Below, piece by piece: positions 17,032-25,562 of a stretch of DNA of 64,000 bases; the first letter of the stretch is position 1; the number at the start of each line of letters is the position of its first letter. The translations under genes were made by a program, and so were the position numbers. Source of the DNA: Brevibacillus brevis NBRC 100599 (GTDB taxonomy: Bacteria > Bacillota > Bacilli > Brevibacillales > Brevibacillaceae); the NCBI RefSeq assembly GCF_000010165.1, contig NC_012491.1:545001-609000 (forward strand), read 5' to 3'. A model generated the notes under the pieces. It saw only the letters and a list, made by a program, of their open reading frames with translations, did no database searches and was not told the origin of the DNA.

Positions 17032-18323
17032 TTGAACGTTATTCCCGACCGGAAATGCGCGCCATTTGGACGGAAGAAAACAAATTCAAAGCGTGGCTGG
17101 AAGTAGAAATTCTTGCGTGTGAAGCATGGTCCAAGCTGGGCGTCATTCCTGAGGAAGACGTGAAAAAGCTGTGGGATAAAGCTACTTTTGACATCAACAG
17201 AATCTATGAGATCGAAGAAGAGACACGCCATGATGTGGTGGCGTTTACCCGTGCGGTATCGGAAACCTTGGGCGAAGAAAAGAAGTGGGTGCATTACGGA
17301 CTGACTTCTACCGATGTGGTGGATACTGCTCTGTCTTACCTGCTCCGTCAGGCGAACGAAATTTTGGAAAAGGATATCCAAGACTTCATCGAGATTTTGG
17401 CAGACAAAGCTCGTGAGCACAAGGATACGGTTTGCATGGGCAGAACGCATGGCGTACATGCGGAGCCTACGACTTTTGGCTTGAAGCTGGCCCTGTGGTA
17501 TGAAGAAATGAAGCGTAACCTGGCTCGTTTTCAGGCTGCGAAAAAAGAAGTGGCGTACGGCAAAATCTCTGGCGCAGTTGGCACATACGCAAACATCGAT
17601 CCGTTCGTGGAAGCGTACGTGTGCGAGAAGCTGGGACTGTCTGCAGCGCCTATTTCTACTCAAACCTTGCAGCGTGATCGCCACGCCGAGTACATGGCGA
17701 CATTGGCACTGATCGCAACTTCTTTGGAGAAATTCGCAACAGAAATTCGCGGTCTGCAAAAGAGCGAAATGCGCGAGGTGGAAGAAGCATTTGCCAAAGG
17801 CCAAAAAGGTTCTTCTGCAATGCCACACAAGCGCAACCCAATCGGAAGCGAAAATATTTGCGGACTGGCTCGTGTCATCCGCGGTCACATGCTCACTTCC
17901 TATGAAAATGTTTCCCTCTGGCATGAGCGGGATATTTCCCACTCCTCTGCGGAGCGCGTGATTTTACCAGATGCGACGCAAGCATTGAACTACATGCTGC
18001 GCCGTTTCATGAACATCGTGAAAAACTTGACGGTGTTCCCTGAGAACATGAAGCGCAATATGGACCGTACCTTTGAATTGATCTACTCGCAGCAAGTGAT
18101 GCTCAAGCTGATCGAAAAAGGAATGAGCCGCGAGCAAGCCTATGATACGGTACAACCTCGTGCGATGCAGGCGTGGGAAGAGCAACGCTCCTTCCGTGCG
18201 ATCGTCGATGAGGATGCGACTGTTAGCTCTACACTATCCAAGGAAGAGCTGGATGAGTGCTTTGACTACCGTTACCATCTGAAGCATGTGGATACGATTT
18301 TCCAACGTCTTGGATTGATTTAA
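17028..18323 (+). CDS. purB: Adenylosuccinate lyase
   Basis: A 431-residue fumarase/aspartase-superfamily lyase. It acts twice in purine synthesis, on SAICAR and on adenylosuccinate. Conserved regions: [20 protein letters not shown] and the superfamily signature [11 protein letters not shown]. The ATG overlaps the purK stop. A terminator follows directly, so in this genome purC and later genes are not cotranscribed immediately downstream as in Bacillus subtilis. Confidence 0.98.
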   Translation: MIERYSRPEMRAIWTEENKFKAWLEVEILACEAWSKLGVIPEEDVKKLWDKATFDINRIYEIEEETRHDVVAFTRAVSETLGEEKKWVHYGLTSTDVVDTALSYLLRQANEILEKDIQDFIEILADKAREHKDTVCMGRTHGVHAEPTTFGLKLALWYEEMKRNLARFQAAKKEVAYGKISGAVGTYANIDPFVEAYVCEKLGLSAAPISTQTLQRDRHAEYMATLALIATSLEKFATEIRGLQKSEMREVEEAFAKGQKGSSAMPHKRNPIGSENICGLARVIRGHMLTSYENVSLWHERDISHSSAERVILPDATQALNYMLRRFMNIVKNLTVFPENMKRNMDRTFELIYSQQVMLKLIEKGMSREQAYDTVQPRAMQAWEEQRSFRAIVDEDATVSSTLSKEELDECFDYRYHLKHVDTIFQRLGLI

Positions 18324-18330
18324 ATGCAAG

Positions 18331-18362
18331 TGCCCTCGAATTTTTCGGGGGCATTTCTTTTT
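18331..18362 (+). terminator. Terminator after purB
   Basis: TGCCCTCGAA/TTCGGGGGCA stem with a short T loop, then TTTCTTTTT. Confidence 0.92.
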
Positions 18363-18364
18363 AT

Positions 18365-18458
18365 ATAGTAGCCTCGGTGGGGGAGAAGCTTCTTAAGAAC
18401 CCTGAAAGTGAGTTCAAGACAACCTTCAATTGTCAATGAGCGGTCAAGCGGCTACTAT
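18365..18458 (+). repeat. 94-nt stretch closed by a 9-bp inverted repeat
   Basis: ATAGTAGCC (18365-18373) is complementary to GGCTACTAT (18450-18458). The interior contains smaller pairings such as agaagcttct. It lies between the purB terminator and the acetyltransferase ribosome site. It may be a structured leader or a small palindromic element; I recognise no riboswitch class. Confidence 0.5.
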
Positions 18459-18493
18459 TATTGGAAACTCATTCCTGTAGAAGGAGGACTACT

Positions 18494-19069
18494 ATGAATC
18501 CACTACTTCTCTCTTTTCCGGAACAATTTGAGACTCAGCGATTATTGATTAGAGCACCACAATGGGGTGATGGTCAATTTGTAAATGAAGCCATACGTGA
18601 AAGTGTAAATGAGATGCGCCCATGGCTTCCGTTTGTAAAAAACCTCCCATCTATTGACGATTCAGAAGCCTACGTACGTAAAGCCAGGATCAATTTTCTA
18701 GAGCGCACAGACTTAGTGCTACATATATTCGAAAAGAATACAGGGCAGTTTGTGGGCAGTAGTGGGCTCCATCGCTTTGATTGGAATGTACGAAAATTTG
18801 AAATTGGATATTGGCTACGCACATCGCGTACGGGTGAGGGTCTAATGACAGAGGCAGTAAAAGGTATCGTTGCCTTTGCCATTTCTGAATTGGAAGCTAA
18901 CCGCCTTGAAATTCGCTGTGATACTCGGAATAACGCAAGTATAGCTGTAGCTAAGAAGGTAGGTTTTACGTTGGAGGGTACTTTACGCAATGTTAACCTA
19001 AATGACTCTGGAAAACTGACTGATACCCATATCTTTTCATTAGCAAAAGGTTATGAATATCATTTATGA
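18494..19069 (+). CDS. GNAT acetyltransferase, RimJ/RimL type
   Basis: A 191-residue GNAT N-acetyltransferase of the ribosomal-protein-serine type. Marks: ETQRLLIRAP near the N-terminus, EIGYWLRTSRTGEGLMTEA as the acetyl-CoA loop region, and ANRLEIRCDTRN then VAKKVGFTLEGTLR. These place it with the RimL-like family, some of which acetylate ribosomal proteins and others small molecules. The substrate is not predictable. ATG 18494 lies six bases after AAGGAGG. It is monocistronic; base composition is AT-richer than the flanking genes. Confidence 0.88.
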   Translation: MNPLLLSFPEQFETQRLLIRAPQWGDGQFVNEAIRESVNEMRPWLPFVKNLPSIDDSEAYVRKARINFLERTDLVLHIFEKNTGQFVGSSGLHRFDWNVRKFEIGYWLRTSRTGEGLMTEAVKGIVAFAISELEANRLEIRCDTRNNASIAVAKKVGFTLEGTLRNVNLNDSGKLTDTHIFSLAKGYEYHL

Positions 19070-19153
19070 GTTAACGTCTTCCCTCCACCAAAACCCTTTT
19101 AAAGACAACTTAAAAAATTCCTTAAGAAATTTTTAAAAATCTCTTTTGAAAGT

Positions 19154-19182
19154 TGTAACCGAAATGATACCCCTTTCGTAAC
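19154..19182 (+). promoter_or_regulatory. Possible ECF-type promoter upstream of the sigma-factor gene
   Basis: TGTAAC (19154-19159), a 17-bp gap and CGTAAC (19177-19182) resemble the -35/-10 layout of ECF sigma promoters. This would suit autoregulation of the gene at 19321. The motif match is weak. Confidence 0.3.
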
Positions 19183-19320
19183 TACTTGTGCGAGCTTACA
19201 ACGAGCCCATAAGTACCTTACAAAAGTGTAAGCTTCCTGAAATATAACTCGATGGTTCCTGCTTCGTTTCGACCGTACAATGAAATCAATTCATACGGAT
19301 CACGAAACGGGAGATCGATT

Positions 19321-19836
19321 ATGACAACAGCAATCATGTATCCAAAATTAAATCATCAACAAATTTACGAAGATTACTCTGCTAAAATATACCGCTATTT
19401 CCGCTACCGGGTAAAAAATGTCTGGGATGTGGAAGACCTGACAACGACTGTGTTTATCAAGGTGTACTCCAAGCTTGAGCAGTACGATGGCCGCCATCCA
19501 TTTGGCGCCTGGATTTTCCGAATTGCGCACAATGCTTTGATTGACTACATGCGCAAGAAGCGGGAGAGTCCGGTCGATCAGGACACATTTAGCAATATGG
19601 TCGCAACAGATAAGCTGCCAGAGGAGTGTCTTCTGAATCAGGAGACAACCGAGGGCTTGTGGGATAAGGTGCACACGCTGACAAAGGATCAGCGCAATGT
19701 GATCGCTCTGCGCTATCTCGGAGATTTGCGAATGAATGAGATCGCGGAAATCTTGGGCAAGACAGAGGCTTCGGTGAAAATCCTGCACTTTCGCGGGATT
19801 AAGAAGCTGCAGCAATTGATGACAGAACAAGCATAA
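19321..19836 (+). CDS. ECF-like sigma-70 family factor
   Basis: A 171-residue sigma factor with only regions 2 and 4. Region 2 spans about residues 15-82 (YRYFRYRVKNVWDVEDLT, FGAWIFRIAHNALIDYMRKK). Region 4 lies at about 120-168 (LTKDQRNVIALRYLGDLRMNEIAEILG, then SVKILHFRGIKKLQ). ATG 19321 follows CGGGAG; an in-frame ATG at 19252 lacks a site. No anti-sigma gene lies beside it: the gene is followed by its own terminator and a long non-coding stretch. The next genes form a Bce-type module, whose link to this factor is unproven. Confidence 0.9.
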   Translation: MTTAIMYPKLNHQQIYEDYSAKIYRYFRYRVKNVWDVEDLTTTVFIKVYSKLEQYDGRHPFGAWIFRIAHNALIDYMRKKRESPVDQDTFSNMVATDKLPEECLLNQETTEGLWDKVHTLTKDQRNVIALRYLGDLRMNEIAEILGKTEASVKILHFRGIKKLQQLMTEQA

Positions 19837-19862
19837 GGGGGGACAACAGTCCTTCCTTTTTT
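19835..19862 (+). terminator. Terminator of the sigma-factor gene
   Basis: AAGGGGGGAC/GTCCTTCCTT stem (two wobble pairs), AACA loop, then six T residues. The 5' arm overlaps the stop codon. Confidence 0.75.
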
Positions 19863-19880
19863 GCTATGTGGCTGTAGTGG

Positions 19881-20005
19881 AGAGAAGAATATTTCCATGC
19901 TAGGCTCCAGGCTCCGTCCATCTGAAAGTTAAGACTGTCCGCTCCGAAGGGATTCGCGGGGAAACGCAAAAGTGGTAGCCGCTACGCCTGGAAATATTCT
20001 TCTCT
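19881..20005. repeat. Long intergenic palindrome, 17-bp perfect arms
   Basis: Arm agagaagaatatttcca (19881-19897) is the exact reverse complement of 19989-20005. About 90 nt lie between, rich in short complementary segments. No reading frame is supported. It occupies part of the 570-bp gene-free stretch between the sigma factor and the response regulator. The left end begins 'gtagtggagagaagaa', resembling the ends of the palindromes at 20075-20289 and 27286-27361. Confidence 0.75.
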
Positions 20006-20074
20006 GTCGTTACTGATGGCATCCTTACATTCTTTTAAGACTTTTAAAAACCGATCAACATGGAAAGCTCGTAG

Positions 20075-20274
20075 AGGAAACAGGAGAAAACAGCGAAGAT
20101 CTTAGGGACACCGACCGAGACGCAATGCAAAAAGCGAAACACGCCCTTAAGCGTCCACCTCTGAAATACATCCTGAATGGACTACTTTGGACGCGGTTTC
20201 GCTTTTTGCATGGAGTCGTGCAGTCAATCCCCCAGGGGGTGGCCCTAGAATCTGAGCGTTTTCTCCTGTTTCCT
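20075..20274. repeat. 200-nt palindrome with two nested perfect stems
   Basis: Outer arms aggaaacaggagaaaac (20075-20091 with 20258-20274; 17 bp perfect) extend imperfectly inward through aagatcttaggg / ccctagaatct. Inner arms atgcaaaaagcgaaac (20125-20140 with 20196-20211; 16 bp perfect) enclose gcgtcca/tggacgc (20151-20157 with 20188-20194). Transcribed, it would be one very long hairpin. It could be a structured RNA, a palindromic repeat or a MITE-like element. The rest of 19837-20405 holds no supported gene. Confidence 0.75.
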
Positions 20275-20330
20275 CCCCTCCACAACAGTAACGAGACTCG
20301 TAGCCTCTAAGTAAGAGAAACGTCAAAGGC

Positions 20331-20361
20331 TTGGCGTAGTCTAGTTTTCTAATGGTATAGT
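20331..20361 (+). promoter_or_regulatory. Possible promoter of the sensor-kinase operon
   Basis: TATAGT (20356-20361) is a good -10. TTGGCG (20331-20336) is a possible -35, at a long 19-bp spacing. Confidence 0.3.
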
Positions 20362-20405
20362 AAAGAATAAAATGGAGGAGACTCAAGACGAGAGGAGTAT
20401 GAGTG

Positions 20406-21104
20406 ATGTCCACAATTATGATTGTAGAAGACGACCCGAAAATCAACCAGCTGCTACAAGAGCAACTGGAAAAATACGGATTCCAGACAGTCAATGTTGA
20501 ACATTTCGATAGAGTCATGGAGGTATTTACCCAATCGCGTCCTGATTTGGTTCTGTTGGATGTGAATCTACCGAAATTTGACGGATTTTATTGGTGCCGG
20601 CAAATGCGCCAGGAGTCCAACTGCCCGATCCTGTTCATCTCTGCACGAGAAAGTAAAATGGACCAGGTGATGGCCTTGGAAAATGGGGCTGATGACTATA
20701 TTACAAAGCCATTTGACTACGATGTGGTTTTGGCCAAAATCCGCAGTCAGCTACGTCGGGCTTACGGACAATATGCTCCGCAAGAAGGGGAGCGTACAGT
20801 TGAAGTAGCGGGTCTCAAGCTGTTTTTGGAGCGAATGGAGCTGTCCATGTACGAGACCAAAATCGAGCTGAGCAAAAAGGAAGCGTTACTGCTCGAAGCC
20901 TTGATGAATCAACATCCACGTGTCGTCAGCCGTGAGCGTTTGCTAGAAAAGCTGTGGGATGAACAGTTTGTCGATGAAAACACGCTGAATGTCTACATCA
21001 CACGCGTGCGCAGCAAGCTGAAGGACCTAGGCTTAGAGGGAGCTGTCGAGACTGTTCGCGGTTCTGGTTATCGCTTGCGGGCGACTTGGGAGGAAGGGCA
21101 ATGA
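20406..21104 (+). CDS. OmpR-family response regulator, BceR type
   Basis: A 232-residue regulator: receiver domain with phospho-acceptor D52 (LLDVNLP) and conserved K in ITKPFDYD, then an OmpR winged-helix DNA-binding domain (about residues 130-228, ending VRGSGYRLRA). ATG 20406 lies eight bases after AGGAG; a GTG three bases before is less well placed. It overlaps the kinase gene by four bases. The neighbouring kinase and FtsX-type ABC transporter identify a Bce/Yxd-type peptide-antibiotic sensing and resistance module, in which such regulators activate the transporter genes. Confidence 0.93.
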   Translation: MSTIMIVEDDPKINQLLQEQLEKYGFQTVNVEHFDRVMEVFTQSRPDLVLLDVNLPKFDGFYWCRQMRQESNCPILFISARESKMDQVMALENGADDYITKPFDYDVVLAKIRSQLRRAYGQYAPQEGERTVEVAGLKLFLERMELSMYETKIELSKKEALLLEALMNQHPRVVSRERLLEKLWDEQFVDENTLNVYITRVRSKLKDLGLEGAVETVRGSGYRLRATWEEGQ

Positions 21105-22117
21105 AGCTGTTCCTTCGTGATCAATGGCCATTCGCAGCGTTTTTTCTCGTCCAATTGATCTTATTAATTATGATTTTTGCGCTGGATGGGTACTGGAATG
21201 AATCATTGATGATCTACGTCATGTTTTTATCTATTTTTTTCGCGGGGGCTTTTCTCGTCGTCCGTTATTTGTCTCACCGCACAATCTATCAGCGACTGAG
21301 CAAGCCGGTAGAGTCATTAGAGGAGCTGACCCAGACATACGGGAATTCACCGTTGTGCCGCGCGATGGATGACATCAGTCAGGAGCAGTACCGGCTCTAC
21401 AAAGAACAGCTTCATGCCTATGAAAACAAGCAACGGGACCATACGACGTTTATTCAGCAATGGGTTCATCAGATGAAGACGCCGATTTCGGTTATTCATC
21501 TGTTGCTGCAAAATGAAGACGATCCAACAGCTGAGAGCGTTCGTGAAGAAGTGGACCGGATCAAACGTGGACTAGAAACAGTACTGTACATAGCTCGCCT
21601 CGACCGATTTGAACAGGACTTCCTGATTGAGCCCGTAACACTGCGTTCCTTGGTGCAAAATGTGTTGGCTGAAAACAAGCGGCTGTTTATTCGCAACCAA
21701 GTGTATCCCGAGGTAAAAGTGGATGAAAATTGGCGAGTAGAATCGGACGATAAGTGGCTTGCTTTTGTCCTCAACCAATTGTTGACGAATGCCGTTCGTT
21801 ATTCAGCAGGAAAAAGCAACAAGGTCACCATTCGTGCGTATGAACGCGGAGCACATGCCATACTGGAAGTGCAGGATTATGGAATCGGGATCCCCGCCGA
21901 AGATATTCACCGCGTGTTCAAGCCGTATTTTACGGGAGAAAACGGGCGTAAATACCCTGAGTCCACCGGGATGGGACTGTACTTGGTGAAAGAAATTTGC
22001 GGTCGGCTCCATCATGGGGTGGAGATGGAATCAGAAGTGGGCGAGGGGACAACCGTACGTATTGTCTTGTCTGCCATCGTCCCAACCTTACAAGAAAGTA
22101 AGATAGCTGAAAGTTAA
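21101..22117 (+). CDS. Intramembrane-sensing histidine kinase, BceS type
   Basis: A 338-residue kinase. Two membrane helices with almost no extracellular loop lie in the first ~60 residues, the hallmark of intramembrane-sensing kinases that read their input through a Bce-type transporter. Phospho-acceptor H123 is in QQWVHQMKTPIS. ATPase boxes: LLTNAVRYS (N), YGIGIP (G1) and TGMGLYLVKEIC (G2). The ATG overlaps the regulator stop. The ABC transporter genes follow after 67 bases. Confidence 0.93.
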   Translation: MKLFLRDQWPFAAFFLVQLILLIMIFALDGYWNESLMIYVMFLSIFFAGAFLVVRYLSHRTIYQRLSKPVESLEELTQTYGNSPLCRAMDDISQEQYRLYKEQLHAYENKQRDHTTFIQQWVHQMKTPISVIHLLLQNEDDPTAESVREEVDRIKRGLETVLYIARLDRFEQDFLIEPVTLRSLVQNVLAENKRLFIRNQVYPEVKVDENWRVESDDKWLAFVLNQLLTNAVRYSAGKSNKVTIRAYERGAHAILEVQDYGIGIPAEDIHRVFKPYFTGENGRKYPESTGMGLYLVKEICGRLHHGVEMESEVGEGTTVRIVLSAIVPTLQESKIAES

Positions 22118-22134
22118 TTCGATAGCTGGACTAT

Positions 22135-22170
22135 GCGCACTTCCGTATAGTTGAATTTGGAAGTGCAAGA
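22135..22170 (+). promoter_or_regulatory. Hairpin between kinase and transporter genes
   Basis: gcacttcc and ggaagtgc can form an 8-bp stem around a 13-14-nt loop, just before the ABC gene ribosome site. There is no T-run, so it is not a clear terminator. It could be a regulator-binding inverted repeat or an RNA structure that sets expression of the transporter apart from the sensor pair. Confidence 0.4.
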
Positions 22171-22184
22171 AAGGGGAATGGCGC

Positions 22185-22955
22185 ATGGAAATGCTTGCTG
22201 TAAATAGCTTAAGTAAAATATACGGGGGCAAGGTAACCTACCGCGCGCTGACCGATATCGATTTTTCGATTCGCAAGGGCGAATTCGTCGGTATTATGGG
22301 CCCCTCAGGCAGTGGCAAGACTACGCTATTAAACATGATCTCCACCATTGATACGCCAACCTCTGGTGCGGTTCTTTTGAACGGTACGAATCCGCATCAT
22401 TTAAAAAAAGATAAACTGGCTCTGTTTCGTCGCCGTGAGCTCGGCTTTGTATTTCAAGATTTTAACCTCTTGGACACGTTGACGATTGGGGAAAATATCG
22501 TGTTGCCGCTGACGCTGGACAATGAGAAAGTAGCGGTCATGGAAGAAAAGCTGCAAAGTGTTGCGGAGAAGCTAGGGATTCAGGACATATTGGAAAAGCG
22601 GACCTTCGAGGTATCTGGGGGGCAACGTCAACGGACGGCAATTGCTAGGGCGATCATTCATTCCCCGTCGCTTTTGCTCGCTGACGAGCCGACAGGAAAT
22701 CTTGATTCCAAGTCTTCGCGCAATGTGATGGAGACACTGGAAGCGATCAATAAGAGAGATAATACCACCATGATGATGGTGACGCATGATGCTTTGGCGG
22801 CCAGCTATTGCCATCGGGTGATTTTTATTAAAGACGGCCAACTCCATAACGAGATGTATCGGGGTGAGAGTCGACAGGTATTCTTCCAGAAAATTATTGA
22901 CTCATTGTCGTTTTTGGGAGGGAACACCTATGACCTTTCGACAATTCGCGTGTAA
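22185..22955 (+). CDS. ABC transporter ATPase, BceA type
   Basis: A 256-residue ATPase. Walker A GPSGSGKTT (about residues 41-49), signature VSGGQRQR, Walker B LLLADEPTGNLDS. This is the MacB/BceA subgroup that pairs with a single large FtsX permease. Bce-type systems protect cell-wall lipid intermediates from bacitracin-like peptides and signal to the paired kinase. The gene overlaps the permease gene by 26 bases. Confidence 0.93.
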   Translation: MEMLAVNSLSKIYGGKVTYRALTDIDFSIRKGEFVGIMGPSGSGKTTLLNMISTIDTPTSGAVLLNGTNPHHLKKDKLALFRRRELGFVFQDFNLLDTLTIGENIVLPLTLDNEKVAVMEEKLQSVAEKLGIQDILEKRTFEVSGGQRQRTAIARAIIHSPSLLLADEPTGNLDSKSSRNVMETLEAINKRDNTTMMMVTHDALAASYCHRVIFIKDGQLHNEMYRGESRQVFFQKIIDSLSFLGGNTYDLSTIRV

Positions 22956-24816
22956 TAACGTTCTACGAAATAAGCGTATGTACGCTGCATTTTTCATGAG
23001 TAGCGTTTTTTCTGTCCTCATTTTTTTCGTCTATGCGATGTTCATTTTTCATCCGGAAATTATCGGGCAGGAGATTCATGAATCCGTAGCCACTGGGATG
23101 ATGGCGGCTGAGTACGTCATTTTTCTGTTCTCCTTCTTTTTTCTCTTTTATTGTGTCGGTGCTTTCCTGAAAAAGAGGGAGAAGGAGTTCGGCATCCTTT
23201 TTATCCAAGGCATGACACCGTTACAGCGGAACATGCTGATTTTTATGGAAAACATGCTGATTGGCATTGTCTCGATTGCCATCGGGATTGGGGTCGGGCT
23301 GGTTCTCGCCAAGCTGTTTTTTCAATTCGCGGGATTTTTGCTTGCTGTAAAAGCACTCGGGTTTTACTTCCCGTGGAAAGCGATCGGTTTGACAGTGGTG
23401 GCGTTTCTCATCTTATATGCAGCCATTTCGCTATTTACGGTCCTCGTGCTGCGAAGCCGCAGTCTGTTGGATCTGTTGCAAGGAAGCGGTCGTCCTAAGC
23501 GCGAGCCGAGGGCATCGCTAGTGCTGTCTCTGGTCGCGGTAGCTTTGCTAGGAATGAGCTATGCCTTAGCCCTCACTGCTGACGGCGTGAATGTGCTCGT
23601 GCTGATGCTTCCGGTCATTGCGCTGACGACTGTAGGAACGTACCTGTTGTTTACTCAGCTGAGCGTCATCTTCATCGATTTTCTGAAGAAGCGTCGAACT
23701 TTTTATTGGAAACGTACGAATCTCCTGACGCTCTCTGATCTGGCCTATCGAATGAAGGATAATGCCCGGATGTTCTTTTTGGTCAGCATCGTCTCTACCG
23801 TTGCTTTTTGTGCGATTGGCACGCTGGCAGCGTTGGCTGGGTCGATTCAGATTACGGTGATGAAAATCAATCCGTTCGCATTTGAATACCAGTCCAAACA
23901 AAGTGATGTGGAGAGGGCCAAGCATCTGTCGTTAATTGAAACGAGCTTGCAGCAGGGTGGCTTTTCCTTTGAAAAATATCAAGTAGCAATGCGGGTTTTG
24001 CCCGAACCGATTAATGAGGAAAAGATCGGAGTAGTCAAGCTGTCCGACTATAACAGGCTGGCGGTAGCGTCTCACTCGCCTGAGCTGCAAATGACGAATG
24101 GCGAGGTGTTCGTCATGCTCAACTGGATTGGCGATTCGGTAGCGAGCAAGACTCTTCAGGTGGGAAATGCACAGCTGGCAGTCAAAACAGACACGAATAT
24201 GACTCCGTTGATTAAGGGGCTCGAATTTGAGCGTTTGGCTGTCGTGCCGAATCAGGTGTACGACCAGCTTCCAAAAGCGAAGGAAGAACAGCGCTTTGTA
24301 TACGAGGTGCCAAGATGGAAGGAAACCCAGGATCTTAGTCTCAAGCTTCAGGATGAGATTAGTCATTTCGACGAAAATTATTCGTTTTCAGCTCGTGCAC
24401 CCTACTACCACACCATGAAACAAATGGCGAACATGGCACTCTTTATCGGGTTATTTGTAGGCGTGTTGTTCTTTGTAGCTGCAGCAAGCTTTCTCTATTT
24501 CCGTTTGTATACGGACCTGGAATACGACAAGAGGCATTATGGGTCGCTTTCCAAGATTGGACTCACGGATGCGGAGTTGACGCGAATCGTTACGACCCAG
24601 ATTGCCCTGTTGTTCTTCGTACCGATTGTGGTGGCCATTATTCACAGCATGGTGGCGTTCGTGTCCCTGCAAAGCTTGTTGAAGCTCATCCTTGTCGCGT
24701 CTGTGTTCAAGCCGACTGCGATTGTGTTATGCAGCTTCGTCGTTGTTCAAGGTGTGTATTTCTGGATCATTCGAAACCGTTACTTGTTCCATTTAAAGCA
24801 ATCAATGAATCGCTAG
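22930..24816 (+). CDS. FtsX-type ABC permease, BceB type
   Basis: A 628-residue permease with the BceB layout: about ten membrane helices and a large extracellular domain of roughly 200 residues between the seventh and eighth (around residues 320-510). The N-terminus (MTFRQFACNNVLRNKRMY) is characteristic. The extracellular domain is thought to contact the peptide antibiotic. ATG 22930 lies six bases after GGGAGGGAA, inside the end of the ATPase gene. The specific antibiotic cannot be told from the sequence. Confidence 0.92.
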   Translation: MTFRQFACNNVLRNKRMYAAFFMSSVFSVLIFFVYAMFIFHPEIIGQEIHESVATGMMAAEYVIFLFSFFFLFYCVGAFLKKREKEFGILFIQGMTPLQRNMLIFMENMLIGIVSIAIGIGVGLVLAKLFFQFAGFLLAVKALGFYFPWKAIGLTVVAFLILYAAISLFTVLVLRSRSLLDLLQGSGRPKREPRASLVLSLVAVALLGMSYALALTADGVNVLVLMLPVIALTTVGTYLLFTQLSVIFIDFLKKRRTFYWKRTNLLTLSDLAYRMKDNARMFFLVSIVSTVAFCAIGTLAALAGSIQITVMKINPFAFEYQSKQSDVERAKHLSLIETSLQQGGFSFEKYQVAMRVLPEPINEEKIGVVKLSDYNRLAVASHSPELQMTNGEVFVMLNWIGDSVASKTLQVGNAQLAVKTDTNMTPLIKGLEFERLAVVPNQVYDQLPKAKEEQRFVYEVPRWKETQDLSLKLQDEISHFDENYSFSARAPYYHTMKQMANMALFIGLFVGVLFFVAAASFLYFRLYTDLEYDKRHYGSLSKIGLTDAELTRIVTTQIALLFFVPIVVAIIHSMVAFVSLQSLLKLILVASVFKPTAIVLCSFVVVQGVYFWIIRNRYLFHLKQSMNR

Positions 24817-24870
24817 TGAACTTTTCCAGCATGTCCAGATGAGAAGGGACATAGGATAAAGGAGAAGGGG

Positions 24871-25359
24871 ATGCGAGGGGGCAAGCGGATGGAACGAGAG
24901 ACGTGGATGGGGCAAGCTGTACAGATTGCGTTTGAAAATGTACGTGATAAAGTAGGCGGCCCGTTTGGAGCCCTTGTCGTGAAGGATGGGCAAGTAGTTG
25001 GACGTGGACGCAATGAAGTGACGACGAGCAATGACCCGACGGCACATGCCGAAATTCAAGCAATTCGGGAAGCGTGTCGTCATCTCGAAACCTTTCAGTT
25101 AAACGATTGTGATCTGTATACGAGCTGTGAGCCGTGTCCGATGTGTCTGGGAGCCATCTATTGGGCCAGACCGCGCAATGTTTATTACGCTTGCACGAAA
25201 GAAGATGCGGCGCATGTCGGTTTTGACGATCAGTTTATTTATGAGCAGATTGTCCTCCCACATGAAGAGCGAAGCATTCCGTTTCAGAGAATAGATCTTG
25301 CGAACAAACGGAGTCCATTTGAAGCATGGTCTCAATCTCTGGACCGTATCGAATATTAA
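24871..25359 (+). CDS. guaD: Guanine deaminase
   Basis: A 162-residue cytidine-deaminase-fold enzyme closely resembling Bacillus GuaD. It hydrolyses guanine to xanthine and ammonia. Zinc site: H59-A-E61 (PTAHAE) with C89 and C92 (SCEPCPMC). Segments GGPFGA, VTTSNDPTAHAE and CLGAIYWARP are GuaD hallmarks and separate it from TadA. The C-terminus (EAWSQSLDRIEY) completes the swapped active site in the family. ATG 24871 lies six bases after GGAG; ATG 24889 also has a site and would give a Bacillus-length protein. A terminator follows. Confidence 0.94.
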   Translation: MRGGKRMERETWMGQAVQIAFENVRDKVGGPFGALVVKDGQVVGRGRNEVTTSNDPTAHAEIQAIREACRHLETFQLNDCDLYTSCEPCPMCLGAIYWARPRNVYYACTKEDAAHVGFDDQFIYEQIVLPHEERSIPFQRIDLANKRSPFEAWSQSLDRIEY

Positions 25360-25362
25360 TAG

Positions 25363-25394
25363 AGAGCCTCTCCTAGCGGGGAAGGCTCTTTTTT
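25363..25394 (+). terminator. Terminator after guaD
   Basis: gagcctctcc/ggggaaggctc stem with TAGC loop, then six T residues. Confidence 0.9.
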
Positions 25395-25562
25395 CGTTTT
25401 ATTGAAATGATTTCAAAATGAAATTTTCAGACGAAGTATTGCGCTGTGTCCAAGATCGTATTATAGTAGCAACAATCATTATGGAATTCGACCGAATTTT
25501 ATAAAATTTAGCTGTGATGAGGTTGAATATTGTTTAAAAAAGACGAATAAAGGTGTGTTTGT

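Noticed and set aside
16860-17942. Minus-strand frame of 360 codons opposite purK/purB
   Set aside because: It overlaps two certain genes on the other strand and has no ribosome site; its Phe/His/Arg-rich composition marks it as a shadow.
20125-20310. Small reading frame over the 200-nt palindrome
   Set aside because: The peptide is an artefact of the palindrome, with no ribosome site and no recognisable pattern.
24871-25359. tRNA adenosine deaminase TadA
   Set aside because: The segments GGPFGA, VTTSNDPTAHAE and CLGAIYWARP and the C-terminal end fit guanine deaminase.
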